DNA from: Typhlomys cinereus
Lineage: Eukaryota > Chordata > Mammalia > Rodentia > Platacanthomyidae
Assembly: GCA_023101885.1 (NCBI GenBank)
Contig: JALPQD010000624.1
Location: 682,001 to 746,000 of the forward strand
Length of the DNA: 64,000 bases
Reading direction: 5' to 3'
Position 1 is the first letter of the stretch. Each line of letters starts with the position of its first letter. The notes beneath the pieces were generated by a model that was given only the letters and a program-made list of their open reading frames with translations, did no database searches and was not told the origin of the DNA. The position numbers and the translations under genes are program-made. This document shows positions 56,151 to 64,000 of this stretch, piece by piece.

Positions 56151-56623
56151 CAACTTCAGAACTCTCGCATGGACCTCATCCTGTTGCTGCGCTTCCGGGA
56201 GATCTTCCCTGCATCTGACTGTACTTTTCTCTGGGCTTCTTACTCTTCCCAGCAGCTTCTGGCTTGGCTTCTTCCTCTGGGGCCTGGTGCCTGGAGCTGC
56301 CTCCTACAAGCCCCGGCTCTCTGGGATGCAGGCTGCTGGATGAAAGGACTGCCTGCACGCGGTGACTGGGGCTTGGGAAGATGAGCTGATGTGATCCCAT
56401 CCTTTATCCATAATGCAGAAGCTGCAGGCTGGATTTGGAGTCATGCCCACACACAGATAAATTGCCCCAAATGGCACAGGGCCCTTGATGTTTGGATGCC
56501 AGAGTGGCAGAAGCTGGCAGTCAGCTGACTTCCAAGAAGTCTTATCTATGTCTCTCTCTCTCTCCCCCACTCTCCCCTCCCCCCCGCCGACGGACTTGTC
56601 ACTGGCCTTGCCCCACTTCACAG

Positions 56624-56764
56624 GTGTATAAGCTTCTTTACGCTTCCCGCCTGGCAGATTATGGCTTGGCATCCCAGGCCTTGCATTACTGTGAAGCCGT
56701 GGGCACAGCCGTCCTGAGCCAGAGAGAGAGCAGTCACCCCGTGCTATTAGCGGAGCTCATCAAG
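56624..56764 (+). CDS. SEC16B: SEC16B exon 16, residues 622-668
   Basis: The acceptor TTCACAG ends at 56623 and the donor is GTGAGC at 56765. Its 47 codons read [20 protein letters not shown], then [20 protein letters not shown] and [24 protein letters not shown] is a Sec16 signature near the end of the helical domain. Both ends are phase 0. Confidence 0.97.
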
Positions 56765-57965
56765 GTGAGCGTCTCAAAGGGGTCTCCACAGGTGTTTTAT
56801 CTTCACCGTTCAGAGAAGTCATTGTAGAGCAGCTTAGACTCCACGTTTCATCTTCTTTGAACACGCTGCACAATTGGAGCCCACGGCTGTCTTTGACCAC
56901 GTACGCATGCCCCGATGTGATAAGCAGAGGCCCAACATGCACAAAGAGGGATGCGCTAGGCAGGGGGCGGTGGGCCTGGGGAAAGGGAAAGCAGGCTTAT
57001 GCTGCTTGAGAAATTCACTCGTGCATCTGTTTTTCTGGTACAGTAGAAGTGCTTGCTATGGTGAGTCGTACTAATTACAAACGCGGGCCTTTGAAAATGT
57101 ATTTTAGTGATTAAAACAGGAAATGATCCTTATTAAAATAATTTTAAATGCATGGAATATTTTATCACATGTGGGACACATTTAAGAAAGAGAAAACAAA
57201 AACATATCAACCCTCAGTTCCTGGGGAAGAAGACGGCAATCAGGCAAATAGTTGTTCCAATTAATTGAAGAAAAAAAATCTATTAGCTAGAAAGTGAAAG
57301 GCAGTGTGCCCTTTAATGTTTGTGTTGCTCCAGAGGAGCTCCGGGTTTGGATTCTCTAAGCAATAAAGCTGGTAGTGCTGAACCCCTGTACCCCGATATT
57401 TCTGCTAGGCAGTTGATGCTAGTAGGATGGGTAAAAAAGGGAAAGTTCGAATAAAGTTGACAGTGTTGAGCCCTTGCACCCTGATATTTCTGTTAGGGGG
57501 TTGACGGCTGTGATAAGTTCCAGGACCAGGATGAGTGATAGGGAAGGTTTGAAATACAGAACAGAACAGACTACAGTCTCAAAGCATGGAAGCCTGTGAG
57601 AAGGCAGCTATCAGCCCCCACCCAGACCCCTGGAATCAAAATTAGCACAGGCAAGGTTCTGGGGTTTCCTCCGACTTCCTATTCTAGAAGTCTCTCACAG
57701 AGAAGACAGCTTTGCAGAACTGTAAACCAGAGGGGCTGTTTGCTCCTCATATTTTGTCTATTATCTAATGCCAAATGGCTGATTATTTATTTATGGTGGG
57801 ATTTTGGGAGGAGATCTGCTGAACTTGTTATTTCTCAATTATTCTTTGTTATCTGGCGTGCAAAATCAATTACAGCTCTTTCTCCTTACTGCCTCTTTCC
57901 CATGTTGTCTGTTTCTCTCTCCTCTTTCCCTTCCCTTCCTTTGTGCCCGGGCTCTGCCCGCACAG
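56765..57965 (+). other. SEC16B: SEC16B intron 16
   Basis: A 1.2-kb intron with an 88-nt-period imperfect tandem duplication (57362-57515). No other repeat or gene recognised. Confidence 0.8.
57362..57515 (+). repeat. 88-nt period imperfect tandem duplication
   Basis: AATAAAGCTGGTAGTGCTGA... (57362) recurs diverged as AATAAAGTTGACAGTGTTGA... (57450), each followed by a GATATTTCTG(C/T)TAGG block. Confidence 0.88.
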
Positions 57966-58079
57966 CTTGCAGAGAAACTGAAGCTGTCAGATCCTCTGGC
58001 TTTAGAACGCCGCCATGGGGACAGGGACCTGGAGCCAGACTGGCTGGTGCAACTGCGGAGGCGGCTCATGGAGCTTCAG
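57966..58079 (+). CDS. SEC16B: SEC16B exon 17, residues 669-706, end of helical domain
   Basis: The acceptor GCACAG ends at 57965 and the donor is GTGCGT at 58080. It reads [20 protein letters not shown], then [28 protein letters not shown] and the WL..LRR stretch close the conserved Sec16 core. Both ends are phase 0. Confidence 0.97.
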
Positions 58080-58851
58080 GTGCGTAGAAGGCACGGGGGT
58101 CAGTGGGTGGGCAGTGTTTCCCTCGTCACTGCCCTAGACATACAACAGGCAGGGCCGGCTTTGTTCCTGGGCACAGTGTGTGCCCCTGAAAAGGGTCGGA
58201 TTCAGAGCTTCCTAGGCCCCTGCTTCTTTTCCACCTACGAATGTGGTTGCACCGCGTGGGGGTGGGGGGTGGAGCACTCTTCCCAACCGCTGGTGGACCC
58301 TTCTCTGAGGTCCGGGACCATCAAAGCTTCCCCATCTCAGTTAGGAACAATGGATCAGTGGACCCATGTCACTTTCATGTAATATAGGGCAATTGATTCA
58401 AAGACTTCCGGGCCTTTCCTTTCTGCTCTGACAATCCCAAAGCTGTTGGCCATAATCGGAAGAGTAATTGGAGCAGGGCCTCCCCCATTTTCTTTCTTCT
58501 ATCTCGCGCTGAAGAAAGGGGAAAGCGGATGTTTTAGACACACCTGCCTTCCCCTTCTCTCTCTGTGGCAGACTCTAAGGCTACGGTTTAGTTCTTCCCT
58601 CTGGGCTTCATTTCAGGGAGGATAGGATGTGGGCTGTTGTTATCCTGGTCTGCGCTGAGCACAGCTGGGAGACCTGGGAAGGGAGTGTCCCGCCTGTATG
58701 AGCACAGGCCCTGGCCGAGGGGCCTTCTCACTTTACCCTTTCCCCTGCCCTGCCCTGGGAATTTCTTATTGATTTAATTTTCAACCACCTTGCCCCCTGT
58801 GCTCTTTCTCCTTTGAATTGCTTAAAAGTACTTTTGCTTTATTTTGAATAG
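58080..58851 (+). other. SEC16B: SEC16B intron 17
   Basis: A 772-nt intron with no recognised repeat or gene. The frame of exon 17 remains open about 300 nt into the intron, but without homology. Confidence 0.8.
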
Positions 58852-58918
58852 CAAAAGGCAGCAGGAGAACCTGATTCTGCTCGGGCAGATATTTCTGGAA
58901 TCAGAGGAACTACCACAG
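58852..58918 (+). CDS. SEC16B: SEC16B exon 18, residues 707-729
   Basis: The acceptor GAATAG ends at 58851 and the donor is GTACTC at 58919. It reads QKAAGEPDSARADISGIRGT, then TT, matching the human QKVAGDIGD..RSDISGAGGTTT segment with some rodent change. Phase in 0, out 1. This starts the fast-evolving C-terminal region. Confidence 0.92.
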
Positions 58919-59126
58919 GTACTCGCCAGGACAATCTGATTAGATGAGATAAATAATTTGGGATAGACTCACCCCTCCCTGGGTACCTTCCTCTTTTGGG
59001 ATTGGCTTATCACCCCATTAACAGAAGCTGCATCAAGCAGCTTGTTTTCGAAAGAAGACAGAGCAGGAGTGTTTATGGGATTAGTCTGCTCAAGCCATGA
59101 CTCAAGTCTCCTGTCTTCTTCCTTAG

Positions 59127-59441
59127 ACACTGTCTACCAGGACCCGTTCCAACGCCAGGGCTACTCAGAAGACCCCAGGAACCCCTCAGTACTGTGGTCA
59201 ACACATGAGCAGACAGGCCCGAGCCAGCCCAGCCCGCAGCAGCCCTTTGTCCTTCAACAAGGAAGCTACGCTGAAGGCGGAGGTGCGGGGCCCGTGACAG
59301 CCCCGGTGCCTCTTTACTCGGTTCCTGGGACCCACTCTACAGAGACCAGTGTTGGTGGCAGCAGCAGCAGTAGCATGCCAGTGACAGGGGCACCTGCTGG
59401 AGGTGCCTGGGAAGATACAGTGCAGCTGTATCCTGCCCTTG
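59127..59441 (+). CDS. SEC16B: SEC16B exon 19, residues 729-834, long low-complexity exon
   Basis: The acceptor CCTTAG ends at 59126 and the donor is GTAAGA at 59442. The 315-nt exon reads DTVYQDPFQRQGYSEDP, then SQPSPQQPFVLQQGSYAEGG, PLYSVPGTHSTE, a short Ser run (SSSSS) and AGGAWEDTVQLYPAL. SPQQPF.LQ.GSY.(E/A)GGGAG is recognisable in human SEC16B. Gln/Pro/Ser/Gly bias suggests disorder. Phase in and out 1. Confidence 0.94.
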
Positions 59442-60205
59442 GTAAGACCTGCCAGTCAGGCCAGACACGTTGCTGGGCAGGGATCAGGGGACGGAGATGC
59501 AGGGACCTGTTTCAGGAAGGGGGCTGGGGGCTTTTCAGTGCATGTGGAAAGTGTGCTTCTGGAATGTTCTTTATCAGTCATGGGCTGGTGCTTAGTGTAC
59601 ACCTCAGCAGCCCTTCTACATCGCCGTTGGGGCAAGCAGGATGAATGTAGCCACTCTCCCTTTCTTTGGAATATGTAGTTTGAAATGGAGAGACTTCTGG
59701 GTGGAGTGACTGTAGCCCTGTATTCACAGTGGCCAGGGGACTTCTTTGTGGAGTCATTTGTACCCCAGAGCTTATAGTCAGGGCCAGTAACAGGCATCAT
59801 GCTTCTTTCCTGGTCCCCACACATCTTCAGGCCCAGCAGCCCTTGGGCGCTGAAAGTGGGGCATAGTTCTGAATGATGTTGGGAATCACACAGGAGGATT
59901 AGATCTCAGCCCTTTAAGACAAGGTGTACGGGGAGGGGAAGGCAGTGCAGGACCCTTGGGAACCAGCTCCATGCTGCTTGTCCTCCCACATGCTTAAGGA
60001 ATGGCAACCGTGGCGTTCAGGGGTGTAGAGTTTGGTTGAGCTGGAGTTAAGAGGAGTCAAGCAAGTGAATTTTTGCACATGCTGTGATCTGCTTGTGGTA
60101 TAAGCGCTGACCACTTAGGTTGCTGGGTGCCCATTATTTGCCTGCAAGATGGATGGAAATTACACATATATAGACTACTACCTTTCTTTCTCTTTGGTGC
60201 TTCAG
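59442..60205 (+). other. SEC16B: SEC16B intron 19
   Basis: A 764-nt intron with no recognised repeat or gene. Confidence 0.8.
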
Positions 60206-60273
60206 GAAAGAATACAACATTCCAAGAGCCTTCCCAGGATCCTGATGGCTTAGAAGTCATTTCCAAGGCTCAG
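60206..60273 (+). CDS. SEC16B: SEC16B exon 20, residues 834-856
   Basis: The acceptor CTTCAG ends at 60205 and the donor is GTAAGG at 60274. It completes Gly834 and reads KNTTFQEPSQDPDGLEVISK, then AQ; compare human ENTVSQETSQPPDGQEVISKPQ. Phase out 0. Confidence 0.92.
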
Positions 60274-60902
60274 GTAAGGGGACAAGGGACTGCTGACGTC
60301 CACTCTGATGCTTCTATTTTCACTACTTAGCCCTGGTTTCTTACTCACACAAGTTCCTGCCTGGTATCCAAGATCTGGTCATATCACGAGTTGCTCCTTG
60401 TGTCTCTCCACACTGATCCCTGTGAGTTGGGAGGAGGCTGTGTCTTGTTTATGCTCCATCCCACCTGCCCCAATTCTTGGGGGAGGGACTCTCTCTCTTT
60501 GCAAGTTCTTCTGTGTAAAGATGACTTTTATTTTAATATGGACCAGTGCTGCATCAAAGAAAGCTGTATGGTAGTGATGACGGCATCTGCTGATGTCTTT
60601 TCTCTGAAGCTTTTCTCCCAGTGCCCAATCATTCCGTCTAACTGGTGACTGACTACAGCTTTTCCTTTCACTGTGGTTAACTTTGATGCCAAACAAGGTG
60701 TTCTACAGCTTTGCCTTGGTTGGATGATTACATCAAATAGCTTTCTCAGTAGTATTGGACTACAGATCTTAAATAAAACCTATATTTTGCTGTTTTTTCT
60801 TTGACAGAAAGATAAGTTATATTACTCTCACAGAAAAATGTAAGAAGGTATTATATTAGGAACAAAGTAAACAGCAGTCATAGTCCCACAATAAGCATTA
60901 TG

Positions 60903-60931
60903 TTATATATATACATATATATATATATATG
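60903..60931 (+). repeat. (AT)n tract
   Basis: TATATATATACATATATATA-type run. Confidence 0.93.
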
Positions 60932-61810
60932 AATAAGTATGTTCACTACACACATGCCTTTACATCTTTAAAGCTTATCCTTTATAATGGCTTATACTAT
61001 ATAATAAGATTTTCTTCTATCATTCATAAATGTGATTTTTAAAGTTGCCATGACAAATCCATGTGTGGAAGTATTGCCATTCTTTTGCAAGTCTTTGCTG
61101 AGTACCACACTCTGTGATGAGACTGAGCATGTATCCGTGGATAGCCAAAGCCATCCTTATGTAATGAAATATGGTGGAAGCTTCTGGAAATGAACATCTA
61201 TATGCATAGCATAAAGAGGGTGGTTAATGGTGGTTCTCTCAGGGGATCTTTGAGCAGATATAGAGTATTGCATGTGTTTTGCCAAAGTATTTTCCCAAGT
61301 GTGTAACAATTGAGAGTATAAAATGCAGATATAATATGAAAAGCAATAGGTTGTGTGATTTCACTCATATGAGACACTCATAGAGATGAATGAAGAGGAG
61401 TAGATGTGTGAACTTTATGATGAGAGGCCAAGAGCTGGGGATGGATACTGCCAAAGGCCGTGCAGTATTGTGCATATACTTGATGCCACTAAATTATGCA
61501 TTTATGAATGTTTAAAGTAAGCATGTTTTCCTATAATAAAATTAATGTGAAAGGTGTGGGCATGTTTTGCCCTCCTCCTGTTTACTCCTTATAGTTACTC
61601 TTGAACTAGTGTGTTATGAAATAATTTCTAAAACAAGTTTTGATTTGTTGGTTGTTGTGTTCTCTGGTTTTGGGGTTTGGGGATCTCTGGATGCACTTTT
61701 CATCTTCATCAGTAGCTTTCATGTGTCCTGCTCTGGGTCTCGGCAGAGTTCTGGAGAACTTTCATGGTTCTCCATGCCATGCCTCATGGCAACCAGATTC
61801 TCCAAGGTTA

Positions 61811-62241
61811 GTGTCATAGTCAGGCATAGGTGTCAACTTGACAGTTGAGAGTTTGAGCTCTGGGCACATTTGTAGAGAATTAATGGTTGAGTTAGGCCCA
61901 GAACAAACCCACAGGATATTGTCTAGCTGATGGGGAAGGCCCAGCCCATGGTGGGTAGGATTAGGTCCTGGAATAAAATACAGAGAGCTGGTTGAGAGAG
62001 TTGACACTCTTGTGTATACTTGGCCAGACATGCTGATCTGGTAAGTAGGATCGTTCCTCTCTCAGTTATTGTGTAGAGATGGTGTGGCCCTTTCCCTCGG
62101 CCCTGGTGTTGGTGCGTGCTCTCCTGTCAAGCTGAGCTGAGAACTGTTACCATAATCATAAGAGAAAATAAATCCCTTGTTTCCTTAAGCCAATCGATGG
62201 TCATTTATCAGCAACCATGCAGGTGAATTGCCACAGTTAGG
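61811..62241 (-). mobile_element. Medium-reiteration repeat, antisense copy in intron 20
   Basis: GGTGTCAACTTGACAGTTGA, CCAGCCCATGGTGGGTAGGA, GGCCAGACATGCTGATCTGG and TCATTTATCAGCAACCATGC; complement of the 17574 copy. Confidence 0.8.
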
Positions 62242-62439
62242 TAGAAGGTGAAGGCTGGACTTGCGTTCTGCCTTGTCTTGAGACTTAAGGCCAGTGGTGT
62301 CAATGGCTGAGCTTTTCTCCCTCCTCAGCAAGACAGGATGCCCTGGGGTTATTGTCTCCACCCCTTGGGGAGTGTCAGGCAAGGAAGCCTATGGCTGCTA
62401 AGCACTGTTCTAATGCTTGTTGCCTTTATGTTATTGCAG

Positions 62440-62592
62440 GTACCCCTGGCTTCCAGAGCAGGAAGGTTTTCTGAGAGTTCCACTGTTTCAGCTAAGGAAG
62501 GTGAGGAGGAGTCCTCTGACGAAGCAGGCAACAGATCCTCCCACGATGCTGTGCAGAAAGAAAAGCCGGGCGATGGGAAGGACGGCGCGAAG
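62440..62592 (+). CDS. SEC16B: SEC16B exon 21, residues 857-907
   Basis: The acceptor TTGCAG ends at 62439 and the donor is GTGTGG at 62593. Its 51 codons read VPLASRAGRFSESSTVSAKE, then GEEESSDEAGNRSS and KPGDGKDGAK. The acidic Ser-rich SSDEA block is conserved and is a plausible phosphorylation region (inference). Both ends are phase 0. Confidence 0.94.
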
Positions 62593-62719
62593 GTGTGGAT
62601 GCTTGTTCCTCGCTTGCTGTGTGTCCATCCCTTCATCATCCTCCCCACCTCCTGACAGGGCGGGCGACTCTCATACTCAGTAGGAGGAACAAACCAAAAC
62701 AATTCCCCTCTCCTTTCAG

Positions 62720-62818
62720 AGCTCTGGATTTGGCTGGTTTAGCTGGTTTCGGTCAAAGCCCACCAACAGCGTGTCCCCTTCTGGAGAGGAAGGGTCTTCA
62801 GACAGTTCTGACTCAGAG
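62720..62818 (+). CDS. SEC16B: SEC16B exon 22, residues 908-940, Trp/Phe motif
   Basis: The acceptor TTTCAG ends at 62719 and the donor is GTAACC at 62819. It reads [20 protein letters not shown], then [13 protein letters not shown]. The [13 protein letters not shown] motif is the best conserved short element of the Sec16B C-terminal region, followed by an acidic Ser/Asp run. Both ends are phase 0. Confidence 0.96.
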
Positions 62819-62907
62819 GTAACCTCCGTGGAGGGACCAGGGAGCCTTGGGATGGCGTGGACTTCACCCCGGTTCTGCAAGGACGAAAAACACAATTGAG
62901 AAAAAAG

Positions 62908-62980
62908 CTAGGCATGGGGTCTATGCCTGTAATCCAGAATTTAGGGTTTCAGATGCAGGAGGCAGGAAGCTGAGTGAATG
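62908..62980 (+). mobile_element. B1 fragment, sense
   Basis: AGCTAGGCATGGGGTCTATG, CCTGTAATCCAGAATTTAGG and GCAGGAGGCAGGAAG. Confidence 0.6.
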
Positions 62981-63078
62981 AAACTCTTCTAAGACCTTTC
63001 TCTTTGTGTGATTGGGGGTGCAGCTGAAGGGGTTCTTGAGGTAGGTCCTTGCTGCCCCGGCTCAGACTTCCTGCCTCC

Positions 63079-63240
63079 AGGGAGGGGTGGAGGGAGGGAG
63101 GAGACAGGGGTACCTATTACGTTTGTATGAGCAGAAAAATAAATTTAAAAAAATTAAAATAAAAAAAGGGAAATGGGGAGGGATAGGGGAGGGGAGGGGG
63201 GAGTAGGGGAGTTGGGGGGGAGGTGGAAGGAAGGAGGGTG
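63079..63240 (+). repeat. G/A-rich purine tract
   Basis: GGGAGGGGAGG-type runs, partly duplicated around ACCTATTACGTTTGTATGAG (63111) and ACCTGTTAAGTTTGTATGAG (63242). Confidence 0.85.
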
Positions 63241-63483
63241 TACCTGTTAAGTTTGTATGAGTGGAAATAATATATATATATAAAGAAAAGTTTCATTCAA
63301 AGGCCCAGCCACAGGGAACTGACCTGCTTTATTAGCAGAGGTGTGATGGAGGAATTCCGGAGCGCATGGCCTGTGGCAGGTCAGGAGTGGAAGTTACTGT
63401 TATGGATGTTGGAACGCAGACACGTTGGTACGCATTTGCTCGCCACTGATGTCACTCACGCTGGCTCTTTCTCCAAGAAGCAG

Positions 63484-63592
63484 GATTCCCCAAGAGCACC
63501 CTCTCCTCACCATGCTGGCCCGGGCCTCTCACCAACACCTCCTCTTGAGTCCCCACTTCTGTCTGGTGCCAGTGCCTTCTCCAGGGTCACAG
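63484..63592 (+). CDS. SEC16B: SEC16B exon 23, residues 941-977
   Basis: The acceptor CAG ends at 63483, preceded by two AAG triplets that could also serve as in-frame acceptors. The donor is GTACTT at 63593. It reads DSPRAPSPHHAGPGLSPTPP, then LESPLLSGASAFSRVT; compare human SSPHQAGLGLSLTPSPESPPLPDVSAFSR. Pro/Ser-rich, presumably disordered. Phase out 1. Confidence 0.93.
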
Positions 63593-63682
63593 GTACTTCC
63601 AGCCACAGGTCCTCTGGGACACCCCTAGTTGGGGGGTAACCTGTGTGAGCAGGAACAAAATAGCTCTGGCTTTGTCTTCTAG

Positions 63683-63762
63683 GTGGGGGTGAGCTCCGAG
63701 GATCCCCAAACAGTGTTGGAATACCCGAGGGCACTGGGATTGGAGGGTTTTCAGGGCCTGAG
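63683..63762 (+). CDS. SEC16B: SEC16B exon 24, residues 977-1003, last coding exon in window
   Basis: The acceptor TTCTAG ends at 63682 and the donor is GTGAGA at 63763. It completes a Gly codon and reads GGELRGSPNSVGIPEGTGIG, then GFSGPE; the human equivalent ends AGVGGLSGPE. Phase out 0. The terminal exon with the stop codon is outside the window. Confidence 0.92.
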
Positions 63763-64000
63763 GTGAGAGGCTTATGAAAATCTAGCAGATGCCTGTGTGT
63801 GTGAAGACAGAATGTTCACAGGGGCGTGAAGGTGCTGCACACAGCAGATGAGAAAACTTCTGCATTGCTTTGCTAGAGCACCGCAAGAAAGCACTGCAGT
63901 CCTGGAAGGTCTACACACAGAAGTGGATTTTCCCACACATGGGCAGTAGGAGTGTGTGATCAAGGAATTGCTAGTCAGGTTTCTTCTGAATGCTCTCTCC
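63763..64000 (+). other. SEC16B: SEC16B intron 24, partial
   Basis: Sequence after the last visible donor. No terminal exon, stop codon or polyadenylation signal is seen before the window ends. Confidence 0.8.

Larger units (their letters stand above)
54611..56623 (+). other. SEC16B: SEC16B intron 15
   Basis: A 2.0-kb intron. 54750-55280 is relatively C+T and G+C rich with long accidental ORFs on both strands but no recognised protein. A (TCC/TTC) polypyrimidine tract spans 55369-55500 and a MIR 55995-56150. The acceptor of exon 16 follows a C-rich tract. Confidence 0.8.
60274..62439 (+). other. SEC16B: SEC16B intron 20
   Basis: A 2.2-kb intron with an AT dinucleotide tract (60903-60931), AT-rich L1-like sequence without a clear match (60780-61560) and a medium-reiteration repeat in antisense (61811-62241). 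Confidence 0.75.
62819..63483 (+). other. SEC16B: SEC16B intron 22
   Basis: A 665-nt intron with a short B1-like fragment (62908-62980) and a purine-rich G/A tract (63079-63240). Ends at the tandem NAG acceptor of exon 23. Confidence 0.8.
26567..63762 (+). other. SEC16B: SEC16B gene span (5' UTR exon part to penultimate coding exon; 3' end outside window)
   Basis: Twenty-three exons translate to a protein that closely follows human SEC16B (RGPR-p117) as I remember it. Sec16 proteins are peripheral ER membrane scaffolds that mark ER exit sites and organise COPII coat assembly (Sec13, Sec23, Sar1); SEC16B has also been linked to peroxisome biogenesis and, by human association studies, to body weight. 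The order is: Gln/Pro/Tyr-rich N-terminus (residues 1-255), Sec16 middle region (about 256-372), ACE1-type helical Sec23/Sec13-binding region (about 373-706) and a Ser/Gly/Pro-rich tail (707-1003). Human SEC16B is about 1060 residues, so only about 55 residues are missing beyond the right edge. All donors are GT and all acceptors AG. Junction phases agree everywhere except exons 4-6. The identification itself is very secure; frame integrity at exons 4-6 is not. Confidence 0.97.

Noticed and set aside
57804..58382. 192-aa continuous ORF through exon 17
   Set aside because: Only 57966-58079 is coding; the rest is intron read-through, shown by good GCACAG and GTGCGT splice sites and loss of homology outside.
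59042..59644. 200-aa ORF including exon 19
   Set aside because: Homology and phase restrict coding to 59127-59441; the flanks are intron.
26567..63762. SEC16B as a pseudogene
   Set aside because: Introns are present and 21 of 23 exons are intact with correct phases and conserved cores; the frame problem is confined to exons 4-6 and may be an error or a splicing change.

Overview
The window is vertebrate nuclear DNA, most likely from a rodent. It has short coding exons with GT-AG introns, B1, B1-ID, B2/B3 and B4-like SINEs, an L1 fragment, old MIR/L2 copies, LTR or medium-reiteration repeats, and many (CA)n/(GT)n tracts. The commonest SINE starts like B2 but has a 3' half unlike mouse or rat B2, so the animal is probably a non-murine rodent. 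The exact species cannot be read from the sequence.

One protein-coding gene is recognisable: SEC16B on the + strand, the smaller vertebrate Sec16 paralogue, which scaffolds COPII coat assembly at endoplasmic reticulum exit sites. Twenty-three coding exons can be placed between 26567 and 63762. The ATG is at 26625, and about 1003 codons are present. The last coding exon, about 55 residues in the human protein as I recall it, lies beyond the right edge. The N-terminal low-complexity region is in exons 2-6. The Sec16 middle domain and the helical ACE1 domain (Sec13 and Sec23 partner region) are in exons 7-17. The Ser/Gly/Pro-rich C-terminal region, with its Trp/Phe-rich motif, is in exons 18-24.

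All junctions from exon 6 to exon 24 keep phase. The exception is exon 4 to exon 6: with the obvious splice sites the frame breaks at the exon 4/5 junction and again at the exon 5/6 junction. A second AG 14 nt inside exon 6 would restore the frame if exon 5 were skipped. A B1 SINE lies directly upstream of the exon 6 acceptor. This is the most biologically interesting observation in the window.

Layout: 1-26566 is gene-poor flank (or 5' untranslated introns) full of repeats, with no CpG island and no certain exon. 26567-33819 holds exons 2-8. 33820-39260 is the largest intron and holds an antisense L1 ORF2 relic. 39261-46928 holds exons 9-12. 51225-58079 holds exons 13-17. 58852-63762 holds exons 18-24. 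I saw no CRISPR array, operon, bacterial element, or second confident gene. Nothing here looks like a new multi-gene system; the unusual points concern splicing, nested repeats and DNA-structure-prone tracts.
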